Source: CAYVKM01 sp964452045 (GTDB taxonomy: Bacteria > Calditrichota > Calditrichia > RBG-13-44-9). From it: a stretch of DNA of 64,000 nucleotides. Positions 36,022 to 45,073 of the stretch are shown here, one piece after another. Position 1 is the first letter of the stretch; every line of letters starts with the position of its first letter. The translations under genes were made by a program, and so were the position numbers. Where the stretch lies: assembly GCA_964452045.1 (NCBI GenBank), contig CAYVKM010000011.1, positions 1-64,000 of the forward strand, written 5' to 3'. A model generated the notes under the pieces. That model was not told the DNA's origin, did no database searches, and saw only the letters and a list, made by a program, of their open reading frames with translations.

Positions 36022-38271
36022 TTGGAAAAGTCAAGAATTTCTAAATTTTATCAATTATCTATCGCCGATAGACTGAAGATACTACGAGACCGGGATATTT
36101 TGACAGATGAGAATTATAAGTTTTTATTGAGCAGCACCAATATGCTCTCCCCAGAGGAAGCAGACAAAATGATTGAAAATGTTATCGGGGTATTTAGTTT
36201 ACCAATTGGCCTCGGACTAAATATGATGGTAAATAAAAAAGAGTATGTAGTTCCAATGGTGGTTGAAGAACCATCGATTGTGGCCGCTGTAAGTTATTCA
36301 GCAAAACTGGTGAGGGAAGCAGGCGGATTTTTTAGCGACAGCACAGCCCCAATACTAATCGGACAAATCCAAATTGTCGATGTGGAAAATCCATCAAAAG
36401 CCAAAAACATTATTCTCCAGAATAAAGAAGGAATCATGAATCTGGCAAACAGTCTGCACCCAAGAATGCTGGCCCGGGGCGGAGGTGTTCGCGATGTGGA
36501 AGTACGAATCCTCACCCGCCACACACAAAATAATGATATGGTAATTGTGCATTTGCTGGTAGATACTCGGGATGCCATGGGTGCTAATCTGGTAAACAGC
36601 ATGTGCGAGGGTGTGGCTTCACTTCTGGAAAAACTCACCAGTGGCAAAGTCTTTTTGAGAATTCTGTCAAATTTAACCGACAGGTCAGTTGTCCGGGCCA
36701 AATTCACCATACCGGTAAATCTTTTGAAAGGCAACGGTTATTCCGGGGAGAAAGTGCGGGATGGTATTATTCTGGCGAATGAATTTGCCACAATCGATCC
36801 CTATCGGGCGGCAACACATAATAAAGGTATTATGAATGGAATTGATCCAATTGCTATTGCCACAGGAAATGACTGGCGCGCAATCGAAGCGGCCGCGCAC
36901 GCCTATGCAGCGCGGGGAGGAAGTTATACCTCCCTTACCCATTATCAACGAAACGATGATGGCGATCTGGTGGGAATGATCGAAATTCCGATTAAGGTTG
37001 GAATTGTCGGCGGCCCGGTGGAATCAAATCTGAGTGTAAAAATTTTACGTCAGATGATGGGGATCGAAACGGCCCAGGAACTTGCCGAGGTAATGGGCGC
37101 TGCAGGACTGGCCCAGAATCTGGCTGCACTGAGGGCCCTGGTTACCGAAGGAATCCAGCGCGGCCATATGACCCTCCACGCCCGAACTGTGGCAGCTGCA
37201 GCAGGTGCCACCATCGATATATTTGAGACCGTGGTCGAAAAGCTCATTAATGATGGAGAAATAAAAGTCTGGAAAGCTCAACAGATTGTTGAAACATTGC
37301 GTAAGAGTGAAAAAGCGGAAGAGCTTGAAGAAGAAGTTATCGAATATCTGCCCAATATGGCTACTGCCCATGGCAAAGTGATTTTGCTGGGAGAACATGC
37401 AGTGGTCTACGAAAGTCACGCCATTGCCGGACCCATTCCCCTTGCCATTCAGGCAAAGATACACCCGGCAGAGGAAGGCGTCCATCTGTTAATCCCAAGA
37501 TGGGGAGTCGAAGAAAAGCTGCAGAAAGGTGCCGATCATAAATATTCTGTCTATAAATCGCTCGATCTGATTCTGAATCGTCTCGGTTTAAATGACAAGG
37601 ATATGCAGATAGAAATATTCCCCCATATTCCCCGGGCAGCAGGATTAGGGGGTTCAGCCGCCCTGGCAGTTGCCATTATCCGGGCATTGGCCCAATATTT
37701 CAAAATAAAAATAACAAATGAAGAAGTTTCCAGCCTGGCCTATGAATCCGAAGTCATCGCCCATGGAACCGCTTCAGGAATTGATAATACTCTGGCTACT
37801 TACGGGAAATTCACTTTGTTTAAAAAAGCTACACCACCTTTCATGAATACCATAAAGGTTCCGGAATCGATTCCGATAGTGATCGGATTAACCGGTGTAG
37901 AAAGTCTTACCGCAAAAATGGTAGCCCTGGTAAAAAATGGCCGGAATCAGAATCAAGCACTGTATGACAATATTTTTAAGGAAATTGATAGTCTGGTTCT
38001 AAAGTCCACCAAGGCCATTGAAAAATACGATCTGGTAAAATTAGGCGAATATATGAACCAAAACCAGGGTCTGCTGAACGCAATTCAGGTTTCCAGTCCG
38101 GAGCTGGAAGAGATTATTGCTATTGCCCGGAAGAATGGTGCGCTGGGAGCAAAACTAACCGGTGCTGGGGGTGGCGGAGCAGCAATTGCGCTTTGTCCGG
38201 AGAATGCCAATAAAATATCCATGGCCATACGGAAAGCGGGATATCACACAGTACTTACTCAAATTGGGTAG
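36022..38271 (+). CDS. Fused class II HMG-CoA reductase - mevalonate kinase
   Basis: One 749-aa frame joins two successive enzymes. Residues 1-430 are class II HMG-CoA reductase, with residue numbers almost equal to the Pseudomonas mevalonii enzyme: E83 (VEEPS), DAMGAN at 184-189, K268 (NKGIMNG), D284 (TGNDWRA) and H382 (GHMTLH). Residues about 446-749 are mevalonate kinase: HGKVILLGEHAVVYESHAI, ATP loop PRAAGLGGSAALAVA (Gly where GLGSSAA is usual), catalytic Asp in HGTASGIDNTLATYG, and KLTGAGGGGAA. The linker (about 430-446) is Glu-rich. The product turns HMG-CoA into phosphomevalonate. The start is TTG with AAGGAG 8 bases before it. There is no frameshift or stop between the halves. Confidence 0.93.
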   Translation: MEKSRISKFYQLSIADRLKILRDRDILTDENYKFLLSSTNMLSPEEADKMIENVIGVFSLPIGLGLNMMVNKKEYVVPMVVEEPSIVAAVSYSAKLVREAGGFFSDSTAPILIGQIQIVDVENPSKAKNIILQNKEGIMNLANSLHPRMLARGGGVRDVEVRILTRHTQNNDMVIVHLLVDTRDAMGANLVNSMCEGVASLLEKLTSGKVFLRILSNLTDRSVVRAKFTIPVNLLKGNGYSGEKVRDGIILANEFATIDPYRAATHNKGIMNGIDPIAIATGNDWRAIEAAAHAYAARGGSYTSLTHYQRNDDGDLVGMIEIPIKVGIVGGPVESNLSVKILRQMMGIETAQELAEVMGAAGLAQNLAALRALVTEGIQRGHMTLHARTVAAAAGATIDIFETVVEKLINDGEIKVWKAQQIVETLRKSEKAEELEEEVIEYLPNMATAHGKVILLGEHAVVYESHAIAGPIPLAIQAKIHPAEEGVHLLIPRWGVEEKLQKGADHKYSVYKSLDLILNRLGLNDKDMQIEIFPHIPRAAGLGGSAALAVAIIRALAQYFKIKITNEEVSSLAYESEVIAHGTASGIDNTLATYGKFTLFKKATPPFMNTIKVPESIPIVIGLTGVESLTAKMVALVKNGRNQNQALYDNIFKEIDSLVLKSTKAIEKYDLVKLGEYMNQNQGLLNAIQVSSPELEEIIAIARKNGALGAKLTGAGGGGAAIALCPENANKISMAIRKAGYHTVLTQIG

Positions 38272-38305
38272 TTCATAACAGACTATATCCAGGAGATTTA
38301 TTAAG

Positions 38306-38854
38306 ATGGATAAACAGGTATCTTTTGATGATGAAATGCTTATTCTGGTAAATAATAAGGATGAAGAAATCGGCTGGGAGGATAAAACCACGTGTCATAT
38401 GGGAAATGGAATCCTGCACCGGGCATTCTCCATTTTTATTTTTAATGACAAGAATGAGTTGTTGATACAACAGCGCAGCGATCAAAAATTATTATGGCCA
38501 CTGTTTTGGTCAAACAGCTGTTGCAGCCATCCGCGTAAAGGAGAAAAAATTGAATCATCAGCCAATCGGCGACTTAAAGAGGAGTTAGGGATAAAAACCA
38601 GCCTAAAATTCCTTTATAAATTTCAATATCAGGCTGCATTTGATGAAGTTGGATCCGAAAATGAGCTCTGTTCAGTTTTTGTCGGGAAATCCAACGGCCC
38701 GGTCGATGTAAACCGAAATGAAATAGCTGAATGGAAGTTTATCCCAATAGAAACTTTAGACCGGGAATTGGCCGAAAATCCGGAAAGCTATACACCCTGG
38801 TTCAAAATGGAGTGGGGTCGGTTAAGAAAGACATACTGGCAGGAGATACAATAA
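38306..38854 (+). CDS. idi: Isopentenyl-diphosphate delta-isomerase, type I
   Basis: The product has 182 aa, a Nudix-fold metal enzyme that interconverts IPP and DMAPP. Type I marks are HRAFSIFIFNDKNELLIQQR, FWSNSCCSHPRKGE (active-site Cys and His) and RRLKEELGI (Nudix helix), with a Glu-rich segment after them. It lies 34 bp after the fusion gene and is the last gene of the mevalonate operon. The full set from HMG-CoA to DMAPP is thus encoded within about 5 kb. Confidence 0.93.
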   Translation: MDKQVSFDDEMLILVNNKDEEIGWEDKTTCHMGNGILHRAFSIFIFNDKNELLIQQRSDQKLLWPLFWSNSCCSHPRKGEKIESSANRRLKEELGIKTSLKFLYKFQYQAAFDEVGSENELCSVFVGKSNGPVDVNRNEIAEWKFIPIETLDRELAENPESYTPWFKMEWGRLRKTYWQEIQ

Positions 38855-38869
38855 CTTCAGGCAAATAGC

Positions 38870-38900
38870 TCTAGCTTTTAGCTAGAACGGTAGATTTAAT
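38870..38900 (+). terminator. Weak candidate terminator of the mevalonate operon
   Basis: TCTAGC (38870-38875), loop TTTTA, GCTAGA (38881-38886), then a T-rich stretch after about 10 bases (ATTTAATTTTT). The stem is only 6 bp and the T-run is displaced. Confidence 0.35.
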
Positions 38901-39059
38901 TTTTCCTTAAATCAATTTTATTCCTGCAAAACCTGGCATGAAAAAAAGATTCCTTACGGTAATCCTGTTTGATATTTAATTTACTTATCTGTCCCTTCCC
39001 AATCAGAAGAATTAAGAATATAAATTTTTTAGTTCAATAGTTTGAAGCTTACGGGTCGG

Positions 39060-40418
39060 TTACCCCTTTCCCAAAATGCCCGCCACAAATGTTATACCGA
39101 CAAACAGTGCTGAGATCAATAACAGGACGGTTACTACCCGGGGACTGATTTGCAGTGCCGGTCCACCTTTACGTAACTCCTCCAGGAAATTTTTCGGTTT
39201 CCAGCGAAAGATTGTAAAAAGCACCATGAACAAACCACCTAATGGCATCATGTATTTAAAAGATAAGTAATCAAAGAAATCAAACAGAATCATACCGAAA
39301 ATTTTGATATTCCCCAGTACTCCAAAGGACAGGGCGGATGGAACCCCCAACAGGAATATAGCAAATCCAAATACAGCGGTTGCCCTATGTCTTGTCCAGC
39401 CCCGCTGGTCAATGAAATATGCCGTCACCACCTCAAGCAGTGAAATGCCAGATGTCAGGGCTGCGATTAAAAGCAACAGGAAGAAGAAAATGCCGACCAG
39501 GAATCCGCCCGGCATCACGGCGAAGATAGCCGGCAGGACATGGAAGACCAACCCCGGTCCGGCATCCGGCTCGAATCCCATTGCGAATACTGCGGAAAAA
39601 ATAGCTACACCTGCTAATAAAGCCACCGCTGTATCGGCGAATGCAATCCAGAGTGCACTCTTAATGAGATCCTCATCCCTGGACAGGTATGAGCCGTATG
39701 TCAACATCGCTCCCATACCGAGTGATAGCGTGAAGAATGCATGACCCATTGCTACCAGCATTGCATCAGTTGTCAGTTTGCTGAAATCGGGTTTGAAAAG
39801 GAATTTTAGGCCTTCCTGGGAACCTTGGAGTGTGACCCCACGAACGATGAGTAGCAGAATGATAATGAAAAGTGTGGGCATGAGGATACGGTTTCCACGT
39901 TCAATACCTCCTTTTACACCACCGCTGACTACTATTATACACAGTACCATAAAGACCCCGTGTGATAAAACCGGCCACACAGGATTGCTACTAAAGGCAG
40001 CAAATGCTTTTCCAGCGACCTCAGGAGAACTGAACCCCTTAAAACCTCCCACCATAGCTTTAAACATATATGAAATTGTCCAACCAGCGACCACACTATA
40101 ATAGGATAATATAATGAAGCCAACCGTTACACCCATTGCGCCAATCAGAAAATAAGGACCCTTCGGCGCCAGTTTTCGGAAAGCACCAACCGGATTAAGT
40201 TGGGTTCGCCGACCAATGGAAAACTCGATCAACATTACTGGTAAACCGATTAATACAATAGAAATCAGGTAGAAAAGTACAAAGGCAGCACCACCGTACA
40301 TCCCCGTTACAAAAGGAAATTTCCAAATGTTTCCCAGTCCCACCGCGGATCCTGCCGCTGCTAAAACGAAACCGATCCTTGAACTCCATTGACCGCGGTC
40401 ATTTGTACTCACGCTCAT
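39060..40418 (-). CDS. Sodium:neurotransmitter symporter (NSS/SNF) family transporter
   Basis: The product has 452 aa with about 11-12 transmembrane helices. The LeuT-fold start is characteristic: SRIGFVLAAAGSAVGLGNIW followed by KFPFVTGMYGGAAFVLFYL, with the unwound TM1 that binds Na+ and the amino-acid substrate. Members import amino acids or related compounds with sodium. The gene is transcribed convergently to the mevalonate operon and about 50 bp upstream lies the TPM gene on the same strand. Confidence 0.92.
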   Translation of the reverse strand: MSVSTNDRGQWSSRIGFVLAAAGSAVGLGNIWKFPFVTGMYGGAAFVLFYLISIVLIGLPVMLIEFSIGRRTQLNPVGAFRKLAPKGPYFLIGAMGVTVGFIILSYYSVVAGWTISYMFKAMVGGFKGFSSPEVAGKAFAAFSSNPVWPVLSHGVFMVLCIIVVSGGVKGGIERGNRILMPTLFIIILLLIVRGVTLQGSQEGLKFLFKPDFSKLTTDAMLVAMGHAFFTLSLGMGAMLTYGSYLSRDEDLIKSALWIAFADTAVALLAGVAIFSAVFAMGFEPDAGPGLVFHVLPAIFAVMPGGFLVGIFFFLLLLIAALTSGISLLEVVTAYFIDQRGWTRHRATAVFGFAIFLLGVPSALSFGVLGNIKIFGMILFDFFDYLSFKYMMPLGGLFMVLFTIFRWKPKNFLEELRKGGPALQISPRVVTVLLLISALFVGITFVAGILGKG

Positions 40419-40467
40419 TCGTCATTCTCCTTTTCATCAAACTTTATCGTCAGACTTTCTAAATCTT

Positions 40468-40935
40468 TCACTCCTCTTTCGGATCGCCCGTGGAAATAGT
40501 ATCCGGAAGCTCATTTACATCATCTTTTTGATGCGGAAAATACTGCTTTAATTTTTCGCCGATTTGCTGAATGGCCTGGCAGACACCTTCATAAAATTGT
40601 CCTTCCCTGAATTGTCTCGCGGTTTCCGAAACAATATCTTCCCAAAAATTTTCTGGGACCACTTCATTAATTCCCTTATCACCAATGATAGCAAACTTTC
40701 GGTCCCGGGTGACCAGGTAGATCAGAACTCCATTTTTCTGAACGGTTTTTCCCATCCCTATTTTAATAAATATTTCCTTTGCACGTTCGTATATATCTTT
40801 GTTCACTTTTTCTTCCAGGTGTAACCGGATCTCCCCGGAGGTAGCATTTTCCGCTTCCTGAATCGCCTCTACAATCCCGGATTTTTCTTCCTTGCTGAAG
40901 AAGGTATTTGGATTGGTTGCCCTGTTTTCGCTCAT
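40468..40935 (-). CDS. TPM-domain protein without signal peptide
   Basis: The product has 155 aa. The TPM (TLP18.3/Psb32/MOLO-1) domain occupies about 15-125: SGEIRLHLEEK, NGVLIYLVTRDRKFAIIGDK, and EGQFYEGVCQAIQQIGEKL. Unlike its neighbour it has neither a signal peptide nor a membrane helix. A polar tail of about 30 residues follows. The function is unknown; TPM proteins are linked to membrane-protein turnover and acid phosphatase activity. It lies 60 bp downstream of the secreted TPM gene. Confidence 0.85.
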   Translation of the reverse strand: MSENRATNPNTFFSKEEKSGIVEAIQEAENATSGEIRLHLEEKVNKDIYERAKEIFIKIGMGKTVQKNGVLIYLVTRDRKFAIIGDKGINEVVPENFWEDIVSETARQFREGQFYEGVCQAIQQIGEKLKQYFPHQKDDVNELPDTISTGDPKEE

Positions 40936-40995
40936 TCTCTCAAACTTTTGATATAATACACTTTGACCGTGGAATTATTCGCAAAATAAAACAAG

Positions 40996-41787
40996 TTACC
41001 AGCTGCCGGTAGCACCGCCACCACCAAAACTGCCCCCACCAGCACTGAAACCACCACCGCCACCACCACCGCTAAAACCTCCCCAGGAGCTTCCGCCACC
41101 GGTGCCGCCGAAAAAGAAAGGACCGGTGCTTCGCCAACCTCGTGAGCCAACTGTGGTTCGCCGCTTACGAAACAAAGAAAGCAGAAATATCACCAGAAAG
41201 AACATAAATAAAAATGGAAAGGGATTTTTACCATCCTTACTTCTGCGACGGGGTGTCCCTTTGAATTTTCCGGATGCGGCACCCATCAGAGCAATGACAC
41301 CCTGATGTATACCCTCATAATACTTTTCTTGACGGAAGTATGGTCTGATAACATTTTGAGTAATTTGAATGGCTGTCGCGTCGGGTACTTTATCCTCCAG
41401 ACCGTATCCGACTTCGACCCTTATTTTACGCTCATCCAGAAAAACTGCCAGGAGAATTCCGTTATCTTTTCCCTTCTGACCCACTTTCCATTTTTCTGCC
41501 AGACGGATGGAATATTCCTCCACTGGGTATCCTCTGGCATTTTGAAAAATAGCGACTACTATCTGATTTGAAGTGGTATCTTCGTAAGCCCGGAGGATAT
41601 TGTTTAATGTTTGCTCTTGCCGTTTACTTAAAATACCGGCATAATCCGTTACCCACTCCCCGGGTTTTTCAGGCAACGTTTGGGCGGGTAATTCAGACCA
41701 TAAAATTCCTAATAAGATAAGAGAGAGAATCCCGGTGAAATATTTAGAACAGAATTTTAATAAAGATTGAGGCATATCTTTGATCAT
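40996..41787 (-). CDS. YgcG-type membrane TPM-domain protein with Gly-rich C-terminus
   Basis: The product has 263 aa: a signal peptide (about 5-32, ending in LPAQ), a TPM domain (about 40-165; VTDYAGILSKRQEQTLNNIL, QIVVAIFQNARGYPVEEYSI, DNGILLAVFLDERKIRVEVG), a transmembrane helix (FPFLFMFFLVIFLLSLF, about 190-207) and a Gly/Ser-rich tail. It is the usual partner of LemA in other bacteria, but no lemA gene is adjacent here. An in-frame ATG four codons in (MPQSLL) is the alternative start. Confidence 0.87.
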   Translation of the reverse strand: MIKDMPQSLLKFCSKYFTGILSLILLGILWSELPAQTLPEKPGEWVTDYAGILSKRQEQTLNNILRAYEDTTSNQIVVAIFQNARGYPVEEYSIRLAEKWKVGQKGKDNGILLAVFLDERKIRVEVGYGLEDKVPDATAIQITQNVIRPYFRQEKYYEGIHQGVIALMGAASGKFKGTPRRRSKDGKNPFPFLFMFFLVIFLLSLFRKRRTTVGSRGWRSTGPFFFGGTGGGSSWGGFSGGGGGGGFSAGGGSFGGGGATGSW

Positions 41788-41843
41788 TTGAAACTAATAT
41801 AAGACGTTGTTCACAGTACCAAAACGAAAAAAATGAATCCATA

Positions 41844-41879
41844 TAAAAAATCCCGGTGTTTAGAAAATACACCGGGATT
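41844..41879 (-). terminator. secA rho-independent terminator
   Basis: Read on minus, an 11-bp perfect stem AATCCCGGTGT/ACACCGGGATT (41869-41879 with 41849-41859) around a 9-base loop is followed by TTTTTT. It lies just after the secA stop. Confidence 0.92.
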
Positions 41880-41900
41880 CTAATCTTAGATTCGGCTTAA

Positions 41901-44900
41901 CTACTGGCCCTTTCCATGGCATTTCTTATATTTTAATCCACTGCCGCAGGGACAGGGATCATTGCGACCCACTTTGGGTAAATCCCGCTTAATCGGTTGG
42001 ACCCTCTGGCTGCGCTGCTGTCCTGCTTTCTGGATATCCGACATCTCTCCTTGTCCATCAGCAGGTGTACCCCCGGCCTGATAACCCATGTTTGTCGCAT
42101 CACTATGGACAAGCATCATCCGGGGTGGAGCATATTTATGTTCCCGGGGTGCTTCCACTAACTGAGTCCGCCAGAGCATCTCCAAGATCTTTTGGTTGAT
42201 ATTATCGATGAGACCGACGAACATGTGATATGCTTCCTGTTTGTATTCGATCAGGGGATCTTTCTGCCCATACGCCCGCAAACCAATTCCCTCTTTCAGC
42301 ATATCCATCTCGTGCAGATGATCTTTCCAGTTTTCATCCACCACCCGTAAGACAATATATTTTTCGAAATCCCGCAGGAATTTTTCACCTAACTTTTGCT
42401 CTTTATAGGAATATACCTTTTTAGATTCTTCTTTAATATATTCCCGAACCTCGTTTTCCTGCATCCCATAAATTTTATCACCCAGGGAATTTAAATCTAC
42501 CAGAAGTGTCCGCATTAACGATTCGGTTAATCCTTCCATATCCCAATCCTCAACATGCTGTTTATCTCCAATAAACTTTTCGAATTGGGCATCGAGGAAC
42601 TCCTCTATGACATCATTAATTTCCTCCCGAATGTTTTCCTGCAAGAGTGCTTTTCGACGACGTTCATAGATGACTTCACGCTGTTTGTTCATTACGTCAT
42701 CATATTCCAGGAGGTGCTTGCGGATACTAAAATTCTGCATTTCCACGCGCTTTTGGGCTTTCTCAATAGCATTGGTTACCATACGATGGGTAATCTTCTC
42801 GCCCTCCTGTGCCCCCAGCCGGTCCATGATTCGGATCATTCGGTCGGAACCGAACAAGCGCATCAGGTCGTCTTCCAGGCAGAGGAAAAATTTACTCGCC
42901 CCCGGATCTCCCTGACGTCCGGATCGGCCCCTCAGCTGGCGATCTATCCGGCGGGATTCGTGGCGTTCCGTTCCAATGATATGAAGACCGCAGGGAACAT
43001 CCAGTTTGCATTCGTTCAAATCAATATTATCCGGCACTTCCCTGCCATCACCATCATTTAGAAAGCACGCTCCTTCGCATTGGACCACTCCCCTGCCTAA
43101 CTTTATATCAGTGCCCCGGCCGGCCATGTTAGTGGCAATGGTTACCGCACCCTTTTGTCCGGCTTTTGCCACAATTTCGGCTTCTTGTTTATGAAATTTA
43201 GCATTCAGGACATTATGCGGGATACCTCTTCGTTTCAGCATCCGGCTCAGCGTTTCCGAAACTTCGACGGTGATTGTCCCGACCAAGGCCGGTCGCCCAG
43301 CTTTGTACAAACGCTCAATTTCATCAATTACCGCATTATATTTTTCACGTTTGGTTCGATAAATAACATCATTATAGTCCAGCCTGCGAATCGGTTTGTT
43401 GGTGGGGATTACCACCACATCAAGCTTATAAATATCCCAGAATTCTGCTGCTTCGGTTTCGGCGGTTCCAGTCATTCCGGCCAATTTATCGTACATCCGG
43501 AAATAATTTTGCAAAGTGATGGTTGCCAGTGTCTGGGTTTCCCGTTCTATTTTAACATTTTCCTTTGCCTCAAGCGCCTGATGAAGTCCGTCACTATATC
43601 TCCGGCCATGCATAATTCTACCGGTAAATTCATCTACGATCATTACTTTTCCATCAGTAACTACATAATCCACATCTTTTTCGAAAAGGGAATAAGCCTT
43701 CAACAGCTGAGAGATATTATGTATCTTTTCATTTTTGACGATATATTCGGATTGGATCTTATTTTTTTTCTCTATCTTTTCCATTGATGAGAGAGAATCG
43801 TCACCTTCAATCGCAGAAAATTCCTCGGCCATATCGGGCAATACAAACTCTTCCGGATTTTTTGGAGAAAGAAAAGTGCGACCTTTATCTGTTAGATCGA
43901 TGACATGGCCCTTTTCATCAATGGCATAGTATAGTTGCTCGGTAATTTCATGCAATTTTTTATCCCGCATGAAACTACTTTCCATATCGAATACTAATTT
44001 CCGGATACCTTGTTGTTGATAGAGTTTTTGCAATCGCTTATTTTTCGGAGCACCATGCTGGGCGATAAGCAGTTTGACTGCTGCACGCTCATAATCCTCC
44101 TCTTCCAGTAATCGTTCGCCTTCGGCAATCAGGGAATTGACATAACGGGTTTGTTCACGGACTAATTTTTCAACCAAACCTCTTACTTCATCATAAGTGT
44201 GGGTTGAAACATCGAGGGGGCCGGAAATAATAAGCGGCGTTCGCGCTTCATCTACCAGGATATTATCCACCTCATCCACTATCGCATAATGATGACCTTT
44301 CACCTGCACGATGTCTTCCGGAGAAACCGACATATTGTCTCTTAAATAATCGAAGCCGAACTCATTATTTGTTCCATAGGTAATATCACAATTATAGGCT
44401 TCCCGGCGTTGTTTACTGTCCATCTCATTCAGAATAACACCCACCGTCAGGCCAAGAAATTTATAAACCTCACCCATCCATTCCGCATCCCTTTGGGCAA
44501 GATAATCATTTACGGTTACCAGATGAGCACCCTTACCTTCCAGGGCATTGAGATAAATCGGAAGTGTTGCAACCAAGGTTTTTCCTTCACCGGTGGCCAT
44601 CTCTGCAATTTTACCCTGATGGAGTACATAACCTCCGATGAGCTGAACGTCGAAAGGAACCATATCCCAGGTAATTTCCTGTCCGGTAACAAACCATTTT
44701 TTACCCAACAATCTTCGGCAGGCGTCCTTAACCACCGCATAAACTTCCGGCAGAATATCATCCAGAGTCTCACCGGCGCTTAACCTTTCTTTAAACTCTT
44801 CTGTTTTATGGGCTAATTGTTCGTCACTTAAGTCCTTTAACGCTTCCGAATGTTGATTTATTTCATTGACAATGGGCCAAAGTTTTTTTACCTCCCGTTC

Positions 44901-44942
44901 ATTCTTTGTCCCAAAAATTTTTGTTATAATTGTATTTATCAT
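41901..44942 (-). CDS. secA: Preprotein translocase ATPase SecA
   Basis: The product has 1013 aa. Walker A is in AEMATGEGKTLVATLP, Walker B (DEVD) in YAIVDEVDNILVDEARTPL, the helicase motif in TNMAGRGTDIKLG, and the C-terminal SecB/lipid-binding zinc motif in GRNDPCPCGSGLKYKKCHGK. It is longer than E. coli SecA because of an insertion at about 245-330 (LIAEGERLLEEEDYERAAVK and following), as in FCB-group SecA. It drives Sec-dependent export from the cytoplasmic side. It is transcribed alone, with a clear terminator. Confidence 0.97.
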   Translation of the reverse strand: MINTIITKIFGTKNEREVKKLWPIVNEINQHSEALKDLSDEQLAHKTEEFKERLSAGETLDDILPEVYAVVKDACRRLLGKKWFVTGQEITWDMVPFDVQLIGGYVLHQGKIAEMATGEGKTLVATLPIYLNALEGKGAHLVTVNDYLAQRDAEWMGEVYKFLGLTVGVILNEMDSKQRREAYNCDITYGTNNEFGFDYLRDNMSVSPEDIVQVKGHHYAIVDEVDNILVDEARTPLIISGPLDVSTHTYDEVRGLVEKLVREQTRYVNSLIAEGERLLEEEDYERAAVKLLIAQHGAPKNKRLQKLYQQQGIRKLVFDMESSFMRDKKLHEITEQLYYAIDEKGHVIDLTDKGRTFLSPKNPEEFVLPDMAEEFSAIEGDDSLSSMEKIEKKNKIQSEYIVKNEKIHNISQLLKAYSLFEKDVDYVVTDGKVMIVDEFTGRIMHGRRYSDGLHQALEAKENVKIERETQTLATITLQNYFRMYDKLAGMTGTAETEAAEFWDIYKLDVVVIPTNKPIRRLDYNDVIYRTKREKYNAVIDEIERLYKAGRPALVGTITVEVSETLSRMLKRRGIPHNVLNAKFHKQEAEIVAKAGQKGAVTIATNMAGRGTDIKLGRGVVQCEGACFLNDGDGREVPDNIDLNECKLDVPCGLHIIGTERHESRRIDRQLRGRSGRQGDPGASKFFLCLEDDLMRLFGSDRMIRIMDRLGAQEGEKITHRMVTNAIEKAQKRVEMQNFSIRKHLLEYDDVMNKQREVIYERRRKALLQENIREEINDVIEEFLDAQFEKFIGDKQHVEDWDMEGLTESLMRTLLVDLNSLGDKIYGMQENEVREYIKEESKKVYSYKEQKLGEKFLRDFEKYIVLRVVDENWKDHLHEMDMLKEGIGLRAYGQKDPLIEYKQEAYHMFVGLIDNINQKILEMLWRTQLVEAPREHKYAPPRMMLVHSDATNMGYQAGGTPADGQGEMSDIQKAGQQRSQRVQPIKRDLPKVGRNDPCPCGSGLKYKKCHGKGQ

Positions 44943-45073
44943 CTTAAATCCTCTAATTGATCAAAACCATATTCCTGCATCACTATAACTTAACACCCAT
45001 TGAAAAGTTCTTTATCAAGTCAAAAAATAACAATTCAAACAAAGTTAAGCAAATGGATATATAATCGTGGAAA

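Noticed and set aside
40932..41150. 72-codon minus-strand frame of Ala/Val/Gly
   Set aside because: It is an out-of-frame reading of the Gly-rich tail of the YgcG-like protein.
43155..43787. 210-codon plus-strand frame
   Set aside because: It lies entirely antisense to secA, is rich in His/Phe/Ile as expected from shadow translation, and has no family resemblance.
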